Source: JALUZX01 sp964561605 (GTDB lineage Bacteria; Planctomycetota; UBA1135; JALUZX01). From it: a DNA stretch of 64,000 bases. The notes under the pieces were generated by a model that did not search any database, had not been told where the DNA came from, and was given only the letters and a program-made list of their open reading frames with translations. How positions within the stretch are numbered: the stretch's first letter is position 1; every line of letters begins with the position of its first letter. The DNA is taken from NCBI GenBank assembly GCA_964561605.1, contig CAZLQD010000047.1, positions 1 to 64,000 on the forward strand, written 5' to 3'. Shown here piece by piece: positions 50,984-59,692 of the stretch. The translations under genes were made by a program, and so were the position numbers.

Positions 50984-52648
50984 TCACTCCCCCAGGAAGA
51001 GCCGCCTCGAGGCCAGGTTCCAGGGGGAGAGGGGCCAGCGGGAGAGGAAGAGGAGGCGGCCCTTCTCCAGGAAGATCCCCCCGCCGAAGGGACCCGACCC
51101 GGGGAAAGACAGGTCCCCGGGGGCGCCGGGAAGGAGTCTCCAGGGCCCTGCCGGGGACTTGGGAGAGACGAAGAGGAAGAGGTCCGCCGGTTTCCTCAAA
51201 GAGAGGCTGAGGACCTTGAAGGGGCCCGTACCGGCGAGGCGGGGCACTTCTCCCTCGGCCGCCCTGAGCCAACCGATCAGGGCTTCTCTGGAGGAGGCCA
51301 GGAAGAGGTGTCCCTTTCCTGTGGTTCCCGCCATGGGGGGATCCTTCCTCCGCTCGTAGATCAGGTAATCCTTCCACCATTTCTTCCGGGGGAAGACCTG
51401 GGTGCGGTAGCCCCGCTCGATCCATCCCAGGAACCAGCTCTCCTCTCCCCGGGGAAGACCGAAGGTCACCAGGAAGTCGGGCTTTCCCTTCCCTCCTCCG
51501 GGGCGGAGGGCGATACCGAAGGACAGCATTTTCTCCGAGACCATTTCGTAGAGGATGGAGCCCTCGTCCCAGACGGCCAGGATCCGCTTCGCCTGGTTTA
51601 CCAGGTCGTTCAGCCATCCCGCGTCGCCGGCGGCCCTCTCCAGGAATGGGAAGAGCCTCTCCTTCATCCACTTCGTGTTCCATGTCCCCAAAAGGAAGGC
51701 ATCCGTATCCGCCGGGAGGATCGAGGCGAAGGCCTCCGGGTCCACGCTGGAGCCGGCCAGTTTCCAGGGAAACCCCGAATCCCCGCGGAAGGACAGTTCC
51801 AGGAGGTTCTCCCCGTCGGCGGGGGACCAGCGCTCGAAGAGGGCTTGGGGCCTGGAAAGCCCGGCCTCCGCCGGGAGGGCGGGGAGGATCCACCGGGCCC
51901 CGGCCTTCCCGCCCGGGGCCGCTCCCCAGGAGGGCCATCCCTCGGCAAGGGAGGCCTTCACCCGGGCGGCCCACATCCTTCCTTGGAGGGAGGGCGCCTT
52001 CCCCGAACGGGCCGCTTCGATCCGGGCCAGGGTGTTCTTTCCTCCTCCCCAGAGGAGGTAGGCCTCCCCCAGGCCCGCTCCGGCCAGGCGGATCTCCCGG
52101 TCTTCCTTGCGGAGGAGGAATCGGCCGGTTCCCTCCTTTCCGATCTTCCATCCCCCGGGGAGGACCTTCCCACGGCGGGCCCAGCTCTCCAGGGTTCCTT
52201 CGAAGGCCTTCCGTCTCTTCCGGCCCCCCTTCTCGTGGAAATCCAGCAGGAGGATCCCCCCCTCGAGGGGGCTCTTCCCCGCCGGGCTCGAGCCGAACCA
52301 CAGGGCTCCCGGCGCGGTATGGGCCTTCTCCAGTTCCTTCCAGGCCCCGAGAAGGGCCTGGAGGACTTCCCCGGAGAAGGGGCCGAAGCCTCCCGGCCGG
52401 AACTCCTCCAGGACGGCCCGGGTCATTCCCCGGGGAACTTTCCCCGCGGCGGCCTTCTCCAGTGCCGAGGGGGAGGGAAGGCCGCAGAAGAGGGTCGTCG
52501 AGGAAGGGAAGAACCGGAGGACCGGGAAGGAGGAGGCTTCTCCCGGGCTCTCCCCCTTCTTTCCGGAACACCCGGCCAGGAGCAGGGCTGCAAGGGCGGC
52601 GGAAAGGAACTTCCGGAAGGCGCTCTGGAAGGAGAGGGGTCCCGTCAT
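50984..52648 (-). CDS. Exported lipoprotein of unknown function (paralogue of 30046-31893)
   Basis: 554 residues from ATG 52648 (GGAGGA seven bases upstream). The leader FLSAALAALLLAGCSGKK has a lipobox with Cys near residue 24. No catalytic motif is recognised. SILPADTDAFLLGTWNTKW in the middle and GGGIFLEKGRLLFLSRWPLSPWNL at the end correspond to blocks in the exported protein at 30046. That one has an ordinary signal peptide rather than a lipobox, so the two differ in anchoring. It is divergent from the GH99-like gene. Confidence 0.8.
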   Translation of the reverse strand: MTGPLSFQSAFRKFLSAALAALLLAGCSGKKGESPGEASSFPVLRFFPSSTTLFCGLPSPSALEKAAAGKVPRGMTRAVLEEFRPGGFGPFSGEVLQALLGAWKELEKAHTAPGALWFGSSPAGKSPLEGGILLLDFHEKGGRKRRKAFEGTLESWARRGKVLPGGWKIGKEGTGRFLLRKEDREIRLAGAGLGEAYLLWGGGKNTLARIEAARSGKAPSLQGRMWAARVKASLAEGWPSWGAAPGGKAGARWILPALPAEAGLSRPQALFERWSPADGENLLELSFRGDSGFPWKLAGSSVDPEAFASILPADTDAFLLGTWNTKWMKERLFPFLERAAGDAGWLNDLVNQAKRILAVWDEGSILYEMVSEKMLSFGIALRPGGGKGKPDFLVTFGLPRGEESWFLGWIERGYRTQVFPRKKWWKDYLIYERRKDPPMAGTTGKGHLFLASSREALIGWLRAAEGEVPRLAGTGPFKVLSLSLRKPADLFLFVSPKSPAGPWRLLPGAPGDLSFPGSGPFGGGIFLEKGRLLFLSRWPLSPWNLASRRLFLGE

Positions 52649-52755
52649 GGTCGTTCCTCCATGGAATCGGGAAGAGGGAAGAGGAATGATTCTAGGCCGG
52701 TCCCTTCCAGTCTCAATGGAGGGGCCGGGGAGGGCGGAGAACCCGTGGAGGTCCG

Positions 52756-54543
52756 GTGAAGTACGCATGGTTGATCCTTCCCCTTCTCCTGGCCCGGTCC
52801 CTTCCGGCCCGGGAGCCCGACACCTGGGTCCTGCTTCGAAGGCGGCTGGAAAGGAAGGCCCCCAGGCCGACCCGGAGGAGGATCCTGGCCTTCTACTACC
52901 CCTGGTACCGCACCAGGTCCTTCAGCGGAAAGGAGAACCACTGGGGGAAGGCGGACCCCCGGGGAGGGGACATTCCCCTGGCGCTCCACAGGCCCTTGGG
53001 CGGGCCCTACGACTCTCTCGATCCCCGGGTCGTGGACCGCCACCTCTCCCAGGCCCGGGCCGCCGGGATCGACACCTTCGTGGCGAGCTGGTGGGGTGAG
53101 GGCTCGGGGACGGACCGGGCATTCCCCCTCCTCCTGGAGAGGGCGGCCCGGCAGGGCATGAAGGTGACGGCCTACCTGGAGAGGGTCGGCGGCTCCCCTC
53201 CCTCTGCGGCCGAGGCGGCCGGGGAGCTCCTCCGGCTCGGGAGGCGCTATGCTTCCCACCGGGCCTGGTTACGCCTGGAGGGAAGGCCCGTGCTCTTCCT
53301 CTACGGAAGGGCACTCCGGCGGATCGGCGCCCCGGCCTGGGTCCGGGCCCTGGAAACGGCCCGGAAGAAGGGAGGGGCGGACTGGGTCGTCCTGGCCGAC
53401 GGCCTGGAGGAGGAGAACGCCGCATTCTTCGATGGGATCCACACCTACAACCCTCTGGGTGTCTACCGGGGCCTTCCCCCGGCGAAGCTGGCCGGGGCGG
53501 CGAAGTCCTTCATGGAGAGGGTGGTCCGCCTTGCCCGCTCCCGGGGGAAGATCGCCTGCGCCACCCTCCTGCCCGGTTACGACGATACGAAAATCCGAAA
53601 GCCGGGTGTCCGCCTGGACCGCCTTGGAGGAAGGCTCTACGACCTCCAGTGGAAGGCCGCCCTGGAGGTCCGGCCCGACTGGGTGGTGATCACCTCCTTC
53701 AACGAGTGGCACGAGGGAAGCGAGATCGAGCCTTCCAGGGAGCTGGGCGATCGATACCTGGAGGCCACGGCCCGGTGGGCCCGGGCCTGGAAGAAGCTCC
53801 CTGCGCCGCCGGAGAGGTCCCGGAAGGAGCCTCCGGGCCTGGCGGCCCTGCGGAAGGCCGTGGGAAAGGTGAAGGGCCGGACGGGGATCCTGGGCGGATT
53901 CGGCGGGGCCGCCCCGGCCTTCCTGGAGGCCGGGGCCTCCTTGTCGGCCCTGGAGCCGGGGGACCTGGTTTCCGGGAAGGTCCGGCCGGACCGGTTTCCC
54001 CTGGTCGTTTATTGCGGTGGAGAGGAATATGCTTTCGGCGTGAAGAGGCCCGGCGACGTTCCGGCCGCCTTGGATGCCTACCTGTCCCGGGGCGGGGCCC
54101 TCCTGGTCTTCTCCACCGGTCCCTATCCCTTCTATTACGACTCCGAGAAGAAGGTGGTCCGGGCGGGGGAAGGGTTCGGCCTCTTTCTTCCGGGACGGGG
54201 GAGGAGGACCGCCGGGCCGGCCGATTTCGAGGACCCTCCGGCGGGGGTCCGCCTCTCCTTCCGCCTCTCCCCCCTCCTTTCCCGCCTGCCGAGGGTGGTT
54301 CCCTTTCCCTCCGGGGGGGACCGCAGGTGGCGGGCCGCCTTCCCCCCTCCTCCGGGGAAAGCGGGAGGAGAGTGGATTCCCCTGGCGCGCCTCGAGGACG
54401 GCCGGGGCCGGAGCTGGGGGGAGGGGATCGCCCTGTGCAGGCGACCCGGGGGAGGCCGGCTCCTCTATGTGTGGTTCCGCTTCGGGGATATGGTCCCCAG
54501 GACGCTCCTCCTTGCGGACCTGGTGGAGCTCCTCTTTCCCTGA
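52756..54543 (+). CDS. Exported GH99-like protein with extra C-terminal domain
   Basis: 595 residues from GTG 52756 (GGAGG six bases before). Short signal peptide KYAWLILPLLLARSLPA. GH99-like blocks: ILAFYYPWYRT (about 44-53), AGIDTFVASWWGEGS, LEGRPVLFLYGR, FDGIHTYNP and VVITSFNEWHEGSEIEP (about 310-326), the last with the acidic residues used by endo-alpha-mannosidase-type enzymes. Residues from about 375 on form a separate domain with LVVYCGGEEYAFG and LSRGGALLVFSTGPYPFYYD, resembling a glutamine-amidotransferase-like fold without a visible catalytic Cys. GH99-type proteins cut internal alpha-mannose linkages. Activity here is likely on glycans but unproven. Confidence 0.85.
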   Translation: MKYAWLILPLLLARSLPAREPDTWVLLRRRLERKAPRPTRRRILAFYYPWYRTRSFSGKENHWGKADPRGGDIPLALHRPLGGPYDSLDPRVVDRHLSQARAAGIDTFVASWWGEGSGTDRAFPLLLERAARQGMKVTAYLERVGGSPPSAAEAAGELLRLGRRYASHRAWLRLEGRPVLFLYGRALRRIGAPAWVRALETARKKGGADWVVLADGLEEENAAFFDGIHTYNPLGVYRGLPPAKLAGAAKSFMERVVRLARSRGKIACATLLPGYDDTKIRKPGVRLDRLGGRLYDLQWKAALEVRPDWVVITSFNEWHEGSEIEPSRELGDRYLEATARWARAWKKLPAPPERSRKEPPGLAALRKAVGKVKGRTGILGGFGGAAPAFLEAGASLSALEPGDLVSGKVRPDRFPLVVYCGGEEYAFGVKRPGDVPAALDAYLSRGGALLVFSTGPYPFYYDSEKKVVRAGEGFGLFLPGRGRRTAGPADFEDPPAGVRLSFRLSPLLSRLPRVVPFPSGGDRRWRAAFPPPPGKAGGEWIPLARLEDGRGRSWGEGIALCRRPGGGRLLYVWFRFGDMVPRTLLLADLVELLFP

Positions 54544-54593
54544 GGGTGGGCTTTCCGTTGCCCCTGGCGGAGAGATCCTCCAGAATCTCCTCC

Positions 54594-55898
54594 ATGGGCG
54601 ACCCTTTCGGGATCCGTGAGGCCGGAAGCACACCCTGGCGGGAGATCTGGGCGGGGTGCACCACCTTCCTGGCCATGGCCTACATCACCGCCGTCAACCC
54701 GGCCATCCTGGCCGAAGCGGGCCTTCCCAGGGGGGACGTCTTCGCCGCCACCTGCATCGCCTCGGCCTTCGCTACTGCCGTCATGGGACTGTGGGCCCGC
54801 TATCCCGTGGCCCTGGCGCCGGGCATGGGCCTCAACGCCTTCTTCGCCTTCAGCATCTGCAAGGGCCTGGGTGCACCCTGGGAGGTGGCTCTCTCGGCGG
54901 TCCTCGTAGCGGGGGTGATCTTCCTCCTCCTCTCCCTGGGGGGGATCCGTGAGAAGCTCCTGGCCTCCGTCCCGCCCGTCCTCACGGCGGGTTGCGCCGG
55001 GGGGATCGGCCTTTTCATCGCCCTGATCGGCCTCCAGAAGGCCGGGATCGTGGCGGCCGACCCCAACACCATGGTGACCATGGGGGACCTCTCCAGGGGC
55101 CCCGCTCCTTACGCCGCGGCAGGTATACTCCTCACCATCCTCCTGGTCTCGGCCCGGGTCCCCGGGGGGCTCCTCCTCGGGATCGGCGGCACCTGGGTCC
55201 TCCTCGTCCTTGGAGGGGCCGCTCCCCCACCGAAGGCCTGGGTCCAGGCGCCGGCCCTTCCGGAACACACCATCGGCAAGGCCTTCCTCCATCTTCCCAG
55301 GGCCCTTTCGCCGGAGTACCTGGGAGTGGTGGCGGCCCTCGTCTTCGTGGACCTCTTCGACACGATGGGCACCCTCCTGGCACTGGCGTCGGGGGCGGGG
55401 ATGTTGCGGGAAGACGGATCTTTACCCAGGGCGGGCAGGGCCTTCACGGCCGACGCCCTGGGGACCATCGTGGGGGGTATCCTTGGGACCTCCACGGTGA
55501 CCTCCTACATCGAGAGCGGCACGGGAATGGCCGCCGGGGGAAGGACGGGGCTCACCGCCCTGGTCACGGCGGTCCTCTTCCTCCTTGCCCTTCCCTTCGC
55601 CCCCCTGGTGACGGCCGTTCCCGAGGCGGCCGCCGCTCCCGCCCTGGTCCTGGTGGGGGCCTTCCTCCTCCATCCCTTGAAGAGGGTGCGCCTGGAGGAT
55701 CCGGGGGATGCGATCCCCGTGCTGGTCATGGTCCTGGGTATGCCGGCCTGCTACTCCATCGAGAAGGGCCTGGGTTTCGGCTTCATCGCCTTCGTATTGT
55801 GCCGCGCCGCGGCGGGGAGGTTCCGGGAGATCAGCCCCCTGGTCTGGTTCTTGGGAGCGGCCTTCCTGGCCCGGTTCGTCTTCCTTCCCCACGTTTGA
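54594..55898 (+). CDS. NCS2-family (AzgA-type) purine permease
   Basis: 434 residues from ATG 54594, which begins at the conserved N-terminus (FGIREAGSTPWREIWAGCTTFLAMAYITAVNP). About 12-14 helices. APGMGLNAFFAF, VFVDLFDTMGTLLALASGAGM and GTSTVTSYIESGTGMAAGGRTGLTALVTA are signatures of the AzgA branch that takes up adenine, guanine or hypoxanthine with protons. The start lacks a strong ribosome-binding site, and TTG 54558 is an alternative. Confidence 0.92.
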   Translation: MGDPFGIREAGSTPWREIWAGCTTFLAMAYITAVNPAILAEAGLPRGDVFAATCIASAFATAVMGLWARYPVALAPGMGLNAFFAFSICKGLGAPWEVALSAVLVAGVIFLLLSLGGIREKLLASVPPVLTAGCAGGIGLFIALIGLQKAGIVAADPNTMVTMGDLSRGPAPYAAAGILLTILLVSARVPGGLLLGIGGTWVLLVLGGAAPPPKAWVQAPALPEHTIGKAFLHLPRALSPEYLGVVAALVFVDLFDTMGTLLALASGAGMLREDGSLPRAGRAFTADALGTIVGGILGTSTVTSYIESGTGMAAGGRTGLTALVTAVLFLLALPFAPLVTAVPEAAAAPALVLVGAFLLHPLKRVRLEDPGDAIPVLVMVLGMPACYSIEKGLGFGFIAFVLCRAAAGRFREISPLVWFLGAAFLARFVFLPHV

Positions 55899-55937
55899 AG
55901 GGGGGAAAGGGGGACCCGGGGCCGCCGGGGGGGAGTG

Positions 55938-56984
55938 CTACTGGATCTTCGCCGTTCCTCCCTGGGTGAATACCAGGCCCGCCTGGTTGGCCTTGGAGTC
56001 GAGAAAGAGGGCCTGTACGTGGAAGGAGATTCCCTTGTAGGTCGTCCCCGAGGGGATGGGAATGGAGAGGGATGCCGCCCCGGTGGATCCCGCCTGGAGG
56101 GCCAGGCCCGAGAGGATGTTGGTATAGAGGGTGCAGCCCGGGGCCCCGATTCCGGCCAGGGAGTAGGGCAGGGAGAAGGAACCGAACTTCTTGGTGTCGT
56201 TTCCCAGGAGGAGGAGGCCCGCCGCCCCTGGGGGCGCCGCCGTGACCTTCACCTGGAAGGACTTCCCCGGAGAGGGGGGCGAGGGGGCCGCCAGGAGGGG
56301 CACCTTTCCTCCCGATCCCTTGCATCCCTTGCCGAAAAGGGTGAGCCCGGCGCTCCCCCCCCCGAAGCAGAGCCGGACCTTCAAGCCCGAGAGGAAGGGC
56401 CCGTAGCCCGACTTGGCCGGCCTGGAGACGTCGTAACCGAGGACGTAGATACACTTCAGGGTATTAGACCTGTGGAAGCCGGGATTCGCCGCCGAGCAGG
56501 AGGCCCCCTGGGTCACGACCTCCACCACCAGGTCCCTGAACCCGTCCCAGGTGAACTTCTTCTCCAGGGGGAGGTCCGTCCAGGCGTCGGCCTTGGGGAC
56601 GTTCCAGTACCAGCGGCTCTTGTTGAGGACCGTGACCGCTCCTCCCAGGTTGTCCGCGAAGACCGTTGAGAGGGTTTTCCTTTTCAAGTGGGCCACCCGG
56701 ACCTCCAGGAGATCGAAGTGGTAGGATCCCGCCGCGGCGGAAGCGAACTGGAGGGAGGAGAGGACCCCCCCCTTCCCTGGGAGGCTCGACGCCGGTACGA
56801 GGAGCTGGTAGCGCACGTTCTGGAAGGGCCCCGTCGGACCTCTTCCGCCGAAGGGGATCTGGTTCACCTTGCCCGTGTCGGCCCGGCCGTCGGGGACTCC
56901 GGCGCAACCCTGGGCGGGAAGACGCAGGGAGAGGAGGCCCGAAAGGGGGAGGAGGAAGAGAACGCGGAAGCTCTTCGCCTTCAT
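55938..56984 (-). CDS. Exported protein with G-x-G-C repeat pattern, planctomycete-like
   Basis: 348 residues from ATG 56984. Signal peptide SFRVLFLLPLSGLLSLRLPAQ, then GCAGVPDGRADTG. A first domain (about 45-215) is beta-rich with NRIPFGG-like and AFTWDGFRDLVVEVVT patterns. A second begins with LTLFGKGCKGSGGKVPLL (about 225). It then has the run FSLPYSLAGIGAPGCTLYTNI and ends with LFLDSKANQAGLVFTQGG. Proteins with this second domain are, to my knowledge, frequent and often multicopy in deep Planctomycetota. No function is known; a surface or extracellular structural role is a guess. Confidence 0.85.
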   Translation of the reverse strand: MKAKSFRVLFLLPLSGLLSLRLPAQGCAGVPDGRADTGKVNQIPFGGRGPTGPFQNVRYQLLVPASSLPGKGGVLSSLQFASAAAGSYHFDLLEVRVAHLKRKTLSTVFADNLGGAVTVLNKSRWYWNVPKADAWTDLPLEKKFTWDGFRDLVVEVVTQGASCSAANPGFHRSNTLKCIYVLGYDVSRPAKSGYGPFLSGLKVRLCFGGGSAGLTLFGKGCKGSGGKVPLLAAPSPPSPGKSFQVKVTAAPPGAAGLLLLGNDTKKFGSFSLPYSLAGIGAPGCTLYTNILSGLALQAGSTGAASLSIPIPSGTTYKGISFHVQALFLDSKANQAGLVFTQGGTAKIQ

Positions 56985-57092
56985 GATCGCCGTCCTTCGC
57001 CGCTCCTTCTTCCCCGTCCTTCCTGGATCGGCAGGAGGAGGGTTCCGCCTGGAACTTGCCAAGGCGGGAGGAAAGAGGGAAAAGAGGAGATC

Positions 57093-58178
57093 ATGAAAGG
57101 TCACGGGATCCTGGTTTTCTCCCTTTTTCCCTTCCTCCTTTCCATGAGCCTGGACGCCCAAGGTCGAGTGAGGCCCCCCAAGGACCCGGTGGGGTTCTGC
57201 TGGACCGCCCGGGCCATGGAGGCCGTGGCGCAGAAGGCCCTGGCCCTGGAGAAGGACCGCCTTTCCGAGTCGGCCCGGCTGGTGGAGACCCCTGCCCTTG
57301 CGGCCCTTTGCCCCCACGACGACCACGTCTACGCTGGTCCGGTCTATCTCCATGCTCTCCAGAAGGTTACGGCCAAGGACGTGGTGATCCTCGGGGTGTG
57401 CCACGTGGCGGGGAAGTTCGGCGTGAAGGACGTGCTGGTCTTCGATACCTACCCGGCCTGGAAGGGCCCCTGGGGGCCAGTCCCCGTCTCCCCTCTCCGC
57501 AAGGAGGTGCTGAAACTCCTTCCCAGGGAGATGGTCCTGGTGAGCGATCCCGTCCAGGAGGCGGAGCACTCCACCGAGGCGATCCTTCCCTGGCTCCAGT
57601 GGAAGCGCCGGGACGTGCGGATCCTCTCCATCCTGGTTCCCCGTTCCGGCGAGGAGCGCCTCCTCCGGATGGCCCGGGCCCTGGCGGAAGCCCTGGTGCG
57701 GGCTTCCCGGAAGCTGGGGATGGAGCCGGGGAAGGATTTCGCCCTGGTGGTGAGCAACGATTGTGTCCACTACGGCGACCGGGGATGGAGGGGGAGAGAC
57801 CTGGCGCCCTTCGGTGCCGGCCGGGCGGGCTACGAGCGGGCCGTCGCCCTGGACCGAACCCTCTGCAGGGAATTCCTCGCCGGTCCTCCTTCCCTGGAGA
57901 AGGCCCGGGGCCTCTTCGAGAGACTCAACGATCCCTCCACCCTGGAGGCGAAGATCTACTGGTGCGGCCGGTTCTCCGTGCCCTTCGGGGAGGCCTTGCT
58001 GGCGGAGCTCGTCCCCTTGCTCGGGCTGAAGAGCGTCCCCCGGGGGGTCTTCCTCCGCTACGGCACGAGCCTGGACCCCGGCCGGATCCAGGTGGACCTT
58101 CCGCCCCTGGGGGTGACCGCCCCGGCGAACCTCCACCACTGGGTGGGATACGCCGCCCTGGCCTGGCCCCTGCCGTAG
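57093..58178 (+). CDS. Exported MEMO-family (AmmeMemoRadiSam system protein B-like) protein
   Basis: 361 residues from ATG 57093 (GAGGAGA close upstream). A clear signal peptide (GILVFSLFPFLLSMSLDAQ) is unusual for this normally cytoplasmic family. MEMO motifs: PHDDHVYAGPVYLHAL, VILGVCHVAGKFGV, EAEHSTEAILPWLQ and VVSNDCVHYGDRG supply the His/Asp residues of the dioxygenase-like metal site. Conserved layout suggests metal binding. The family is linked to LigB-type dioxygenases and its reaction is not established. No AMMECR1 or radical-SAM partner is next to it. Confidence 0.85.
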   Translation: MKGHGILVFSLFPFLLSMSLDAQGRVRPPKDPVGFCWTARAMEAVAQKALALEKDRLSESARLVETPALAALCPHDDHVYAGPVYLHALQKVTAKDVVILGVCHVAGKFGVKDVLVFDTYPAWKGPWGPVPVSPLRKEVLKLLPREMVLVSDPVQEAEHSTEAILPWLQWKRRDVRILSILVPRSGEERLLRMARALAEALVRASRKLGMEPGKDFALVVSNDCVHYGDRGWRGRDLAPFGAGRAGYERAVALDRTLCREFLAGPPSLEKARGLFERLNDPSTLEAKIYWCGRFSVPFGEALLAELVPLLGLKSVPRGVFLRYGTSLDPGRIQVDLPPLGVTAPANLHHWVGYAALAWPLP

Positions 58179-58266
58179 CCGGAAAGGACCGGCCGAGCGA
58201 GGGTGGAGGATACCGATCCTTGCAAAACGTCCCGGCGCTTGTCTCGGAACTTCCCTGCCGGGCCGA

Positions 58267-58609
58267 GTGATGGGACACTACGCTGAAAAATTGTCGGGAG
58301 AGCGTTTACAGCGTTGCTACGAGGTCGCCTCCCCGCGGGTGAGCCAGTATCTCGAAGCGGAGATTCTCCATGTCCTGCACAAGATTCGGCCCGGGGACAG
58401 GGTTATCGAACTTGGTTTCGGTTACGGGAGGATCACCTGGAGGCCGCCTCGGGTGACGGCGTCATTGTCTGCAAGGACGGCTTCCGCGCGGGAAGGCTGA
58501 CGGCCGGGGCGCTGCGGTTTTTCTTTTCCCCGGTCCACCGGATGGAAATCGAGCATTCCCTGTGCCTCTGTGGTACAAGAACTTTCCTGGGAAGTGAAAC
58601 GTCCTGGAC
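58267..58609 (+). pseudogene. Class I SAM methyltransferase remnant with internal deletion
   Basis: The start (GTG 58267 or ATG 58270) opens a normal-looking N-terminus: HYAEKLSGERLQRCYEVASPRVSQYLEAEI, then RPGDRVIELGFGYGRI, the SAM-binding motif I. Right after this the reading frame ends at 58500 without the rest of the fold. In another frame from about 58437 the sequence reads LEAASGDGVIVCKDGFRAGRLT, which I recognise as a segment from near the C-terminus of the same methyltransferase type. The middle of the enzyme (well over 100 residues) is missing and the frame is shifted at the join. This is a decayed gene. It lies in a stretch of atypical codon use. Confidence 0.7.
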
Positions 58610-59536
58610 ATGCCCGAAGCAACTCGAGAAAACCGACCGGATGGAGAGACCTTCGAAGGGGTCTCCGGCCTCCTCCACTTCGCCGGCGCCCGCAACTGGA
58701 GCGCCTCCCTGTTTCCCGCCCTCGTGGGCACGACCTTGCCTTTCTGGCTTCATCCGCCGGGCTTCTCCTTCAAGTGGTTCGGCGCCGTCGAGTTTCTTTC
58801 CGCTACCTTATTGTTCCACGCCGGCTTCTCCTTCCTGCTGGCTTGGTTCGAAAGAGGGTCCACAGGCAGGAGCCCCGGATCCAAGTTCCTCTTTTTCTCA
58901 GGTGTGTGCCTCGTCTCCGCGTGCCTCCTGGGGTTGCACTTGAACAGCGGTCTCCACCTGAACAAATCCGTTCATTCAGGTGTTTTCATCGTCTTCGGCG
59001 TCTCGGTGGTCATCGCGGGAGCGCTCTACCTGTGCCCGCCCCTCCGGCTCGGGCGGCGGGTGGGGGGCGAGATCGTTCTTTCCGAAGGTCTCGGCATGCT
59101 CCCCGTCCTCGGAGCCTACATCGTCCAGGCGGGCGACCTCACCAGGAGGGTTTACCTGGCCTCCATTCCCCTTGTCGTGGCGACCGGCTTGTGGATCTGG
59201 GTGGAGGAACTCGCGACCAGGATCGACGATGAAAAATCGGGACGCAAAACGATGATCATCCACTTCGGGCCGAGGTTCTCGGGGAGAGTCATCGTTCCAT
59301 TCACCCTGTTGCTGCTCTACGTCTCCTTGTTCATGGGGGTACTGACGGCCTCGATACCTCCACCGGCGCTGGCCGCCCTTCTTTCGGCCGGGCTCTCGTG
59401 GAAGATTCTTTCCGTTTGCCGGAAGGACTACCTGAGCCCGGAGCGGATGCTCGGTCTTCGGAAGACCGCCTTCCTTACGCACCTCGTCATTTGCGGATCC
59501 GTCGCTGTTTCACCGCTTGCGGAAAACCTCGTGTAG
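58610..59536 (+). CDS. UbiA-like prenyltransferase family protein, first Asp motif not visible
   Basis: 308 residues from ATG 58610. About eight helices. The N-terminal FAGARNWSASLFPALVGTTLPF resembles UbiA/MenA entry sequences. The usual first metal site N-D-x-x-D is absent: the loop reads FLLAWFERGSTGRSPGSK. The second site is altered to WVEELATRIDDEKSGRKTMIIHFG, keeping acidic residues and the K-T-hydrophobic pattern. It may use another substrate, be inactive, or belong to a divergent branch. Third codon positions are clearly less GC-rich than neighbours, and it follows a methyltransferase remnant, suggesting acquired DNA. Confidence 0.75.
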   Translation: MPEATRENRPDGETFEGVSGLLHFAGARNWSASLFPALVGTTLPFWLHPPGFSFKWFGAVEFLSATLLFHAGFSFLLAWFERGSTGRSPGSKFLFFSGVCLVSACLLGLHLNSGLHLNKSVHSGVFIVFGVSVVIAGALYLCPPLRLGRRVGGEIVLSEGLGMLPVLGAYIVQAGDLTRRVYLASIPLVVATGLWIWVEELATRIDDEKSGRKTMIIHFGPRFSGRVIVPFTLLLLYVSLFMGVLTASIPPPALAALLSAGLSWKILSVCRKDYLSPERMLGLRKTAFLTHLVICGSVAVSPLAENLV

Positions 59537-59692
59537 AGTCCCGGGACCGCCGTCCGGTGCGGAAGGGACTGGTGCGACGTCGGGTTCGCTCCGCTCACCT
59601 CCCGGCGCACTCCACCGAAACGGAGGACCTCAACAAGCCGGAGTAAACCACCGTGGAAACAGAATCTCTCCACGCCTGCGGAGACGGGCCGG

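Noticed and set aside
53649..54593. Upstream extension of the purine permease gene
   Set aside because: It overlaps the GH99-like gene in another frame and is Gly/Arg/Pro-rich. Family sequence begins at 54594.
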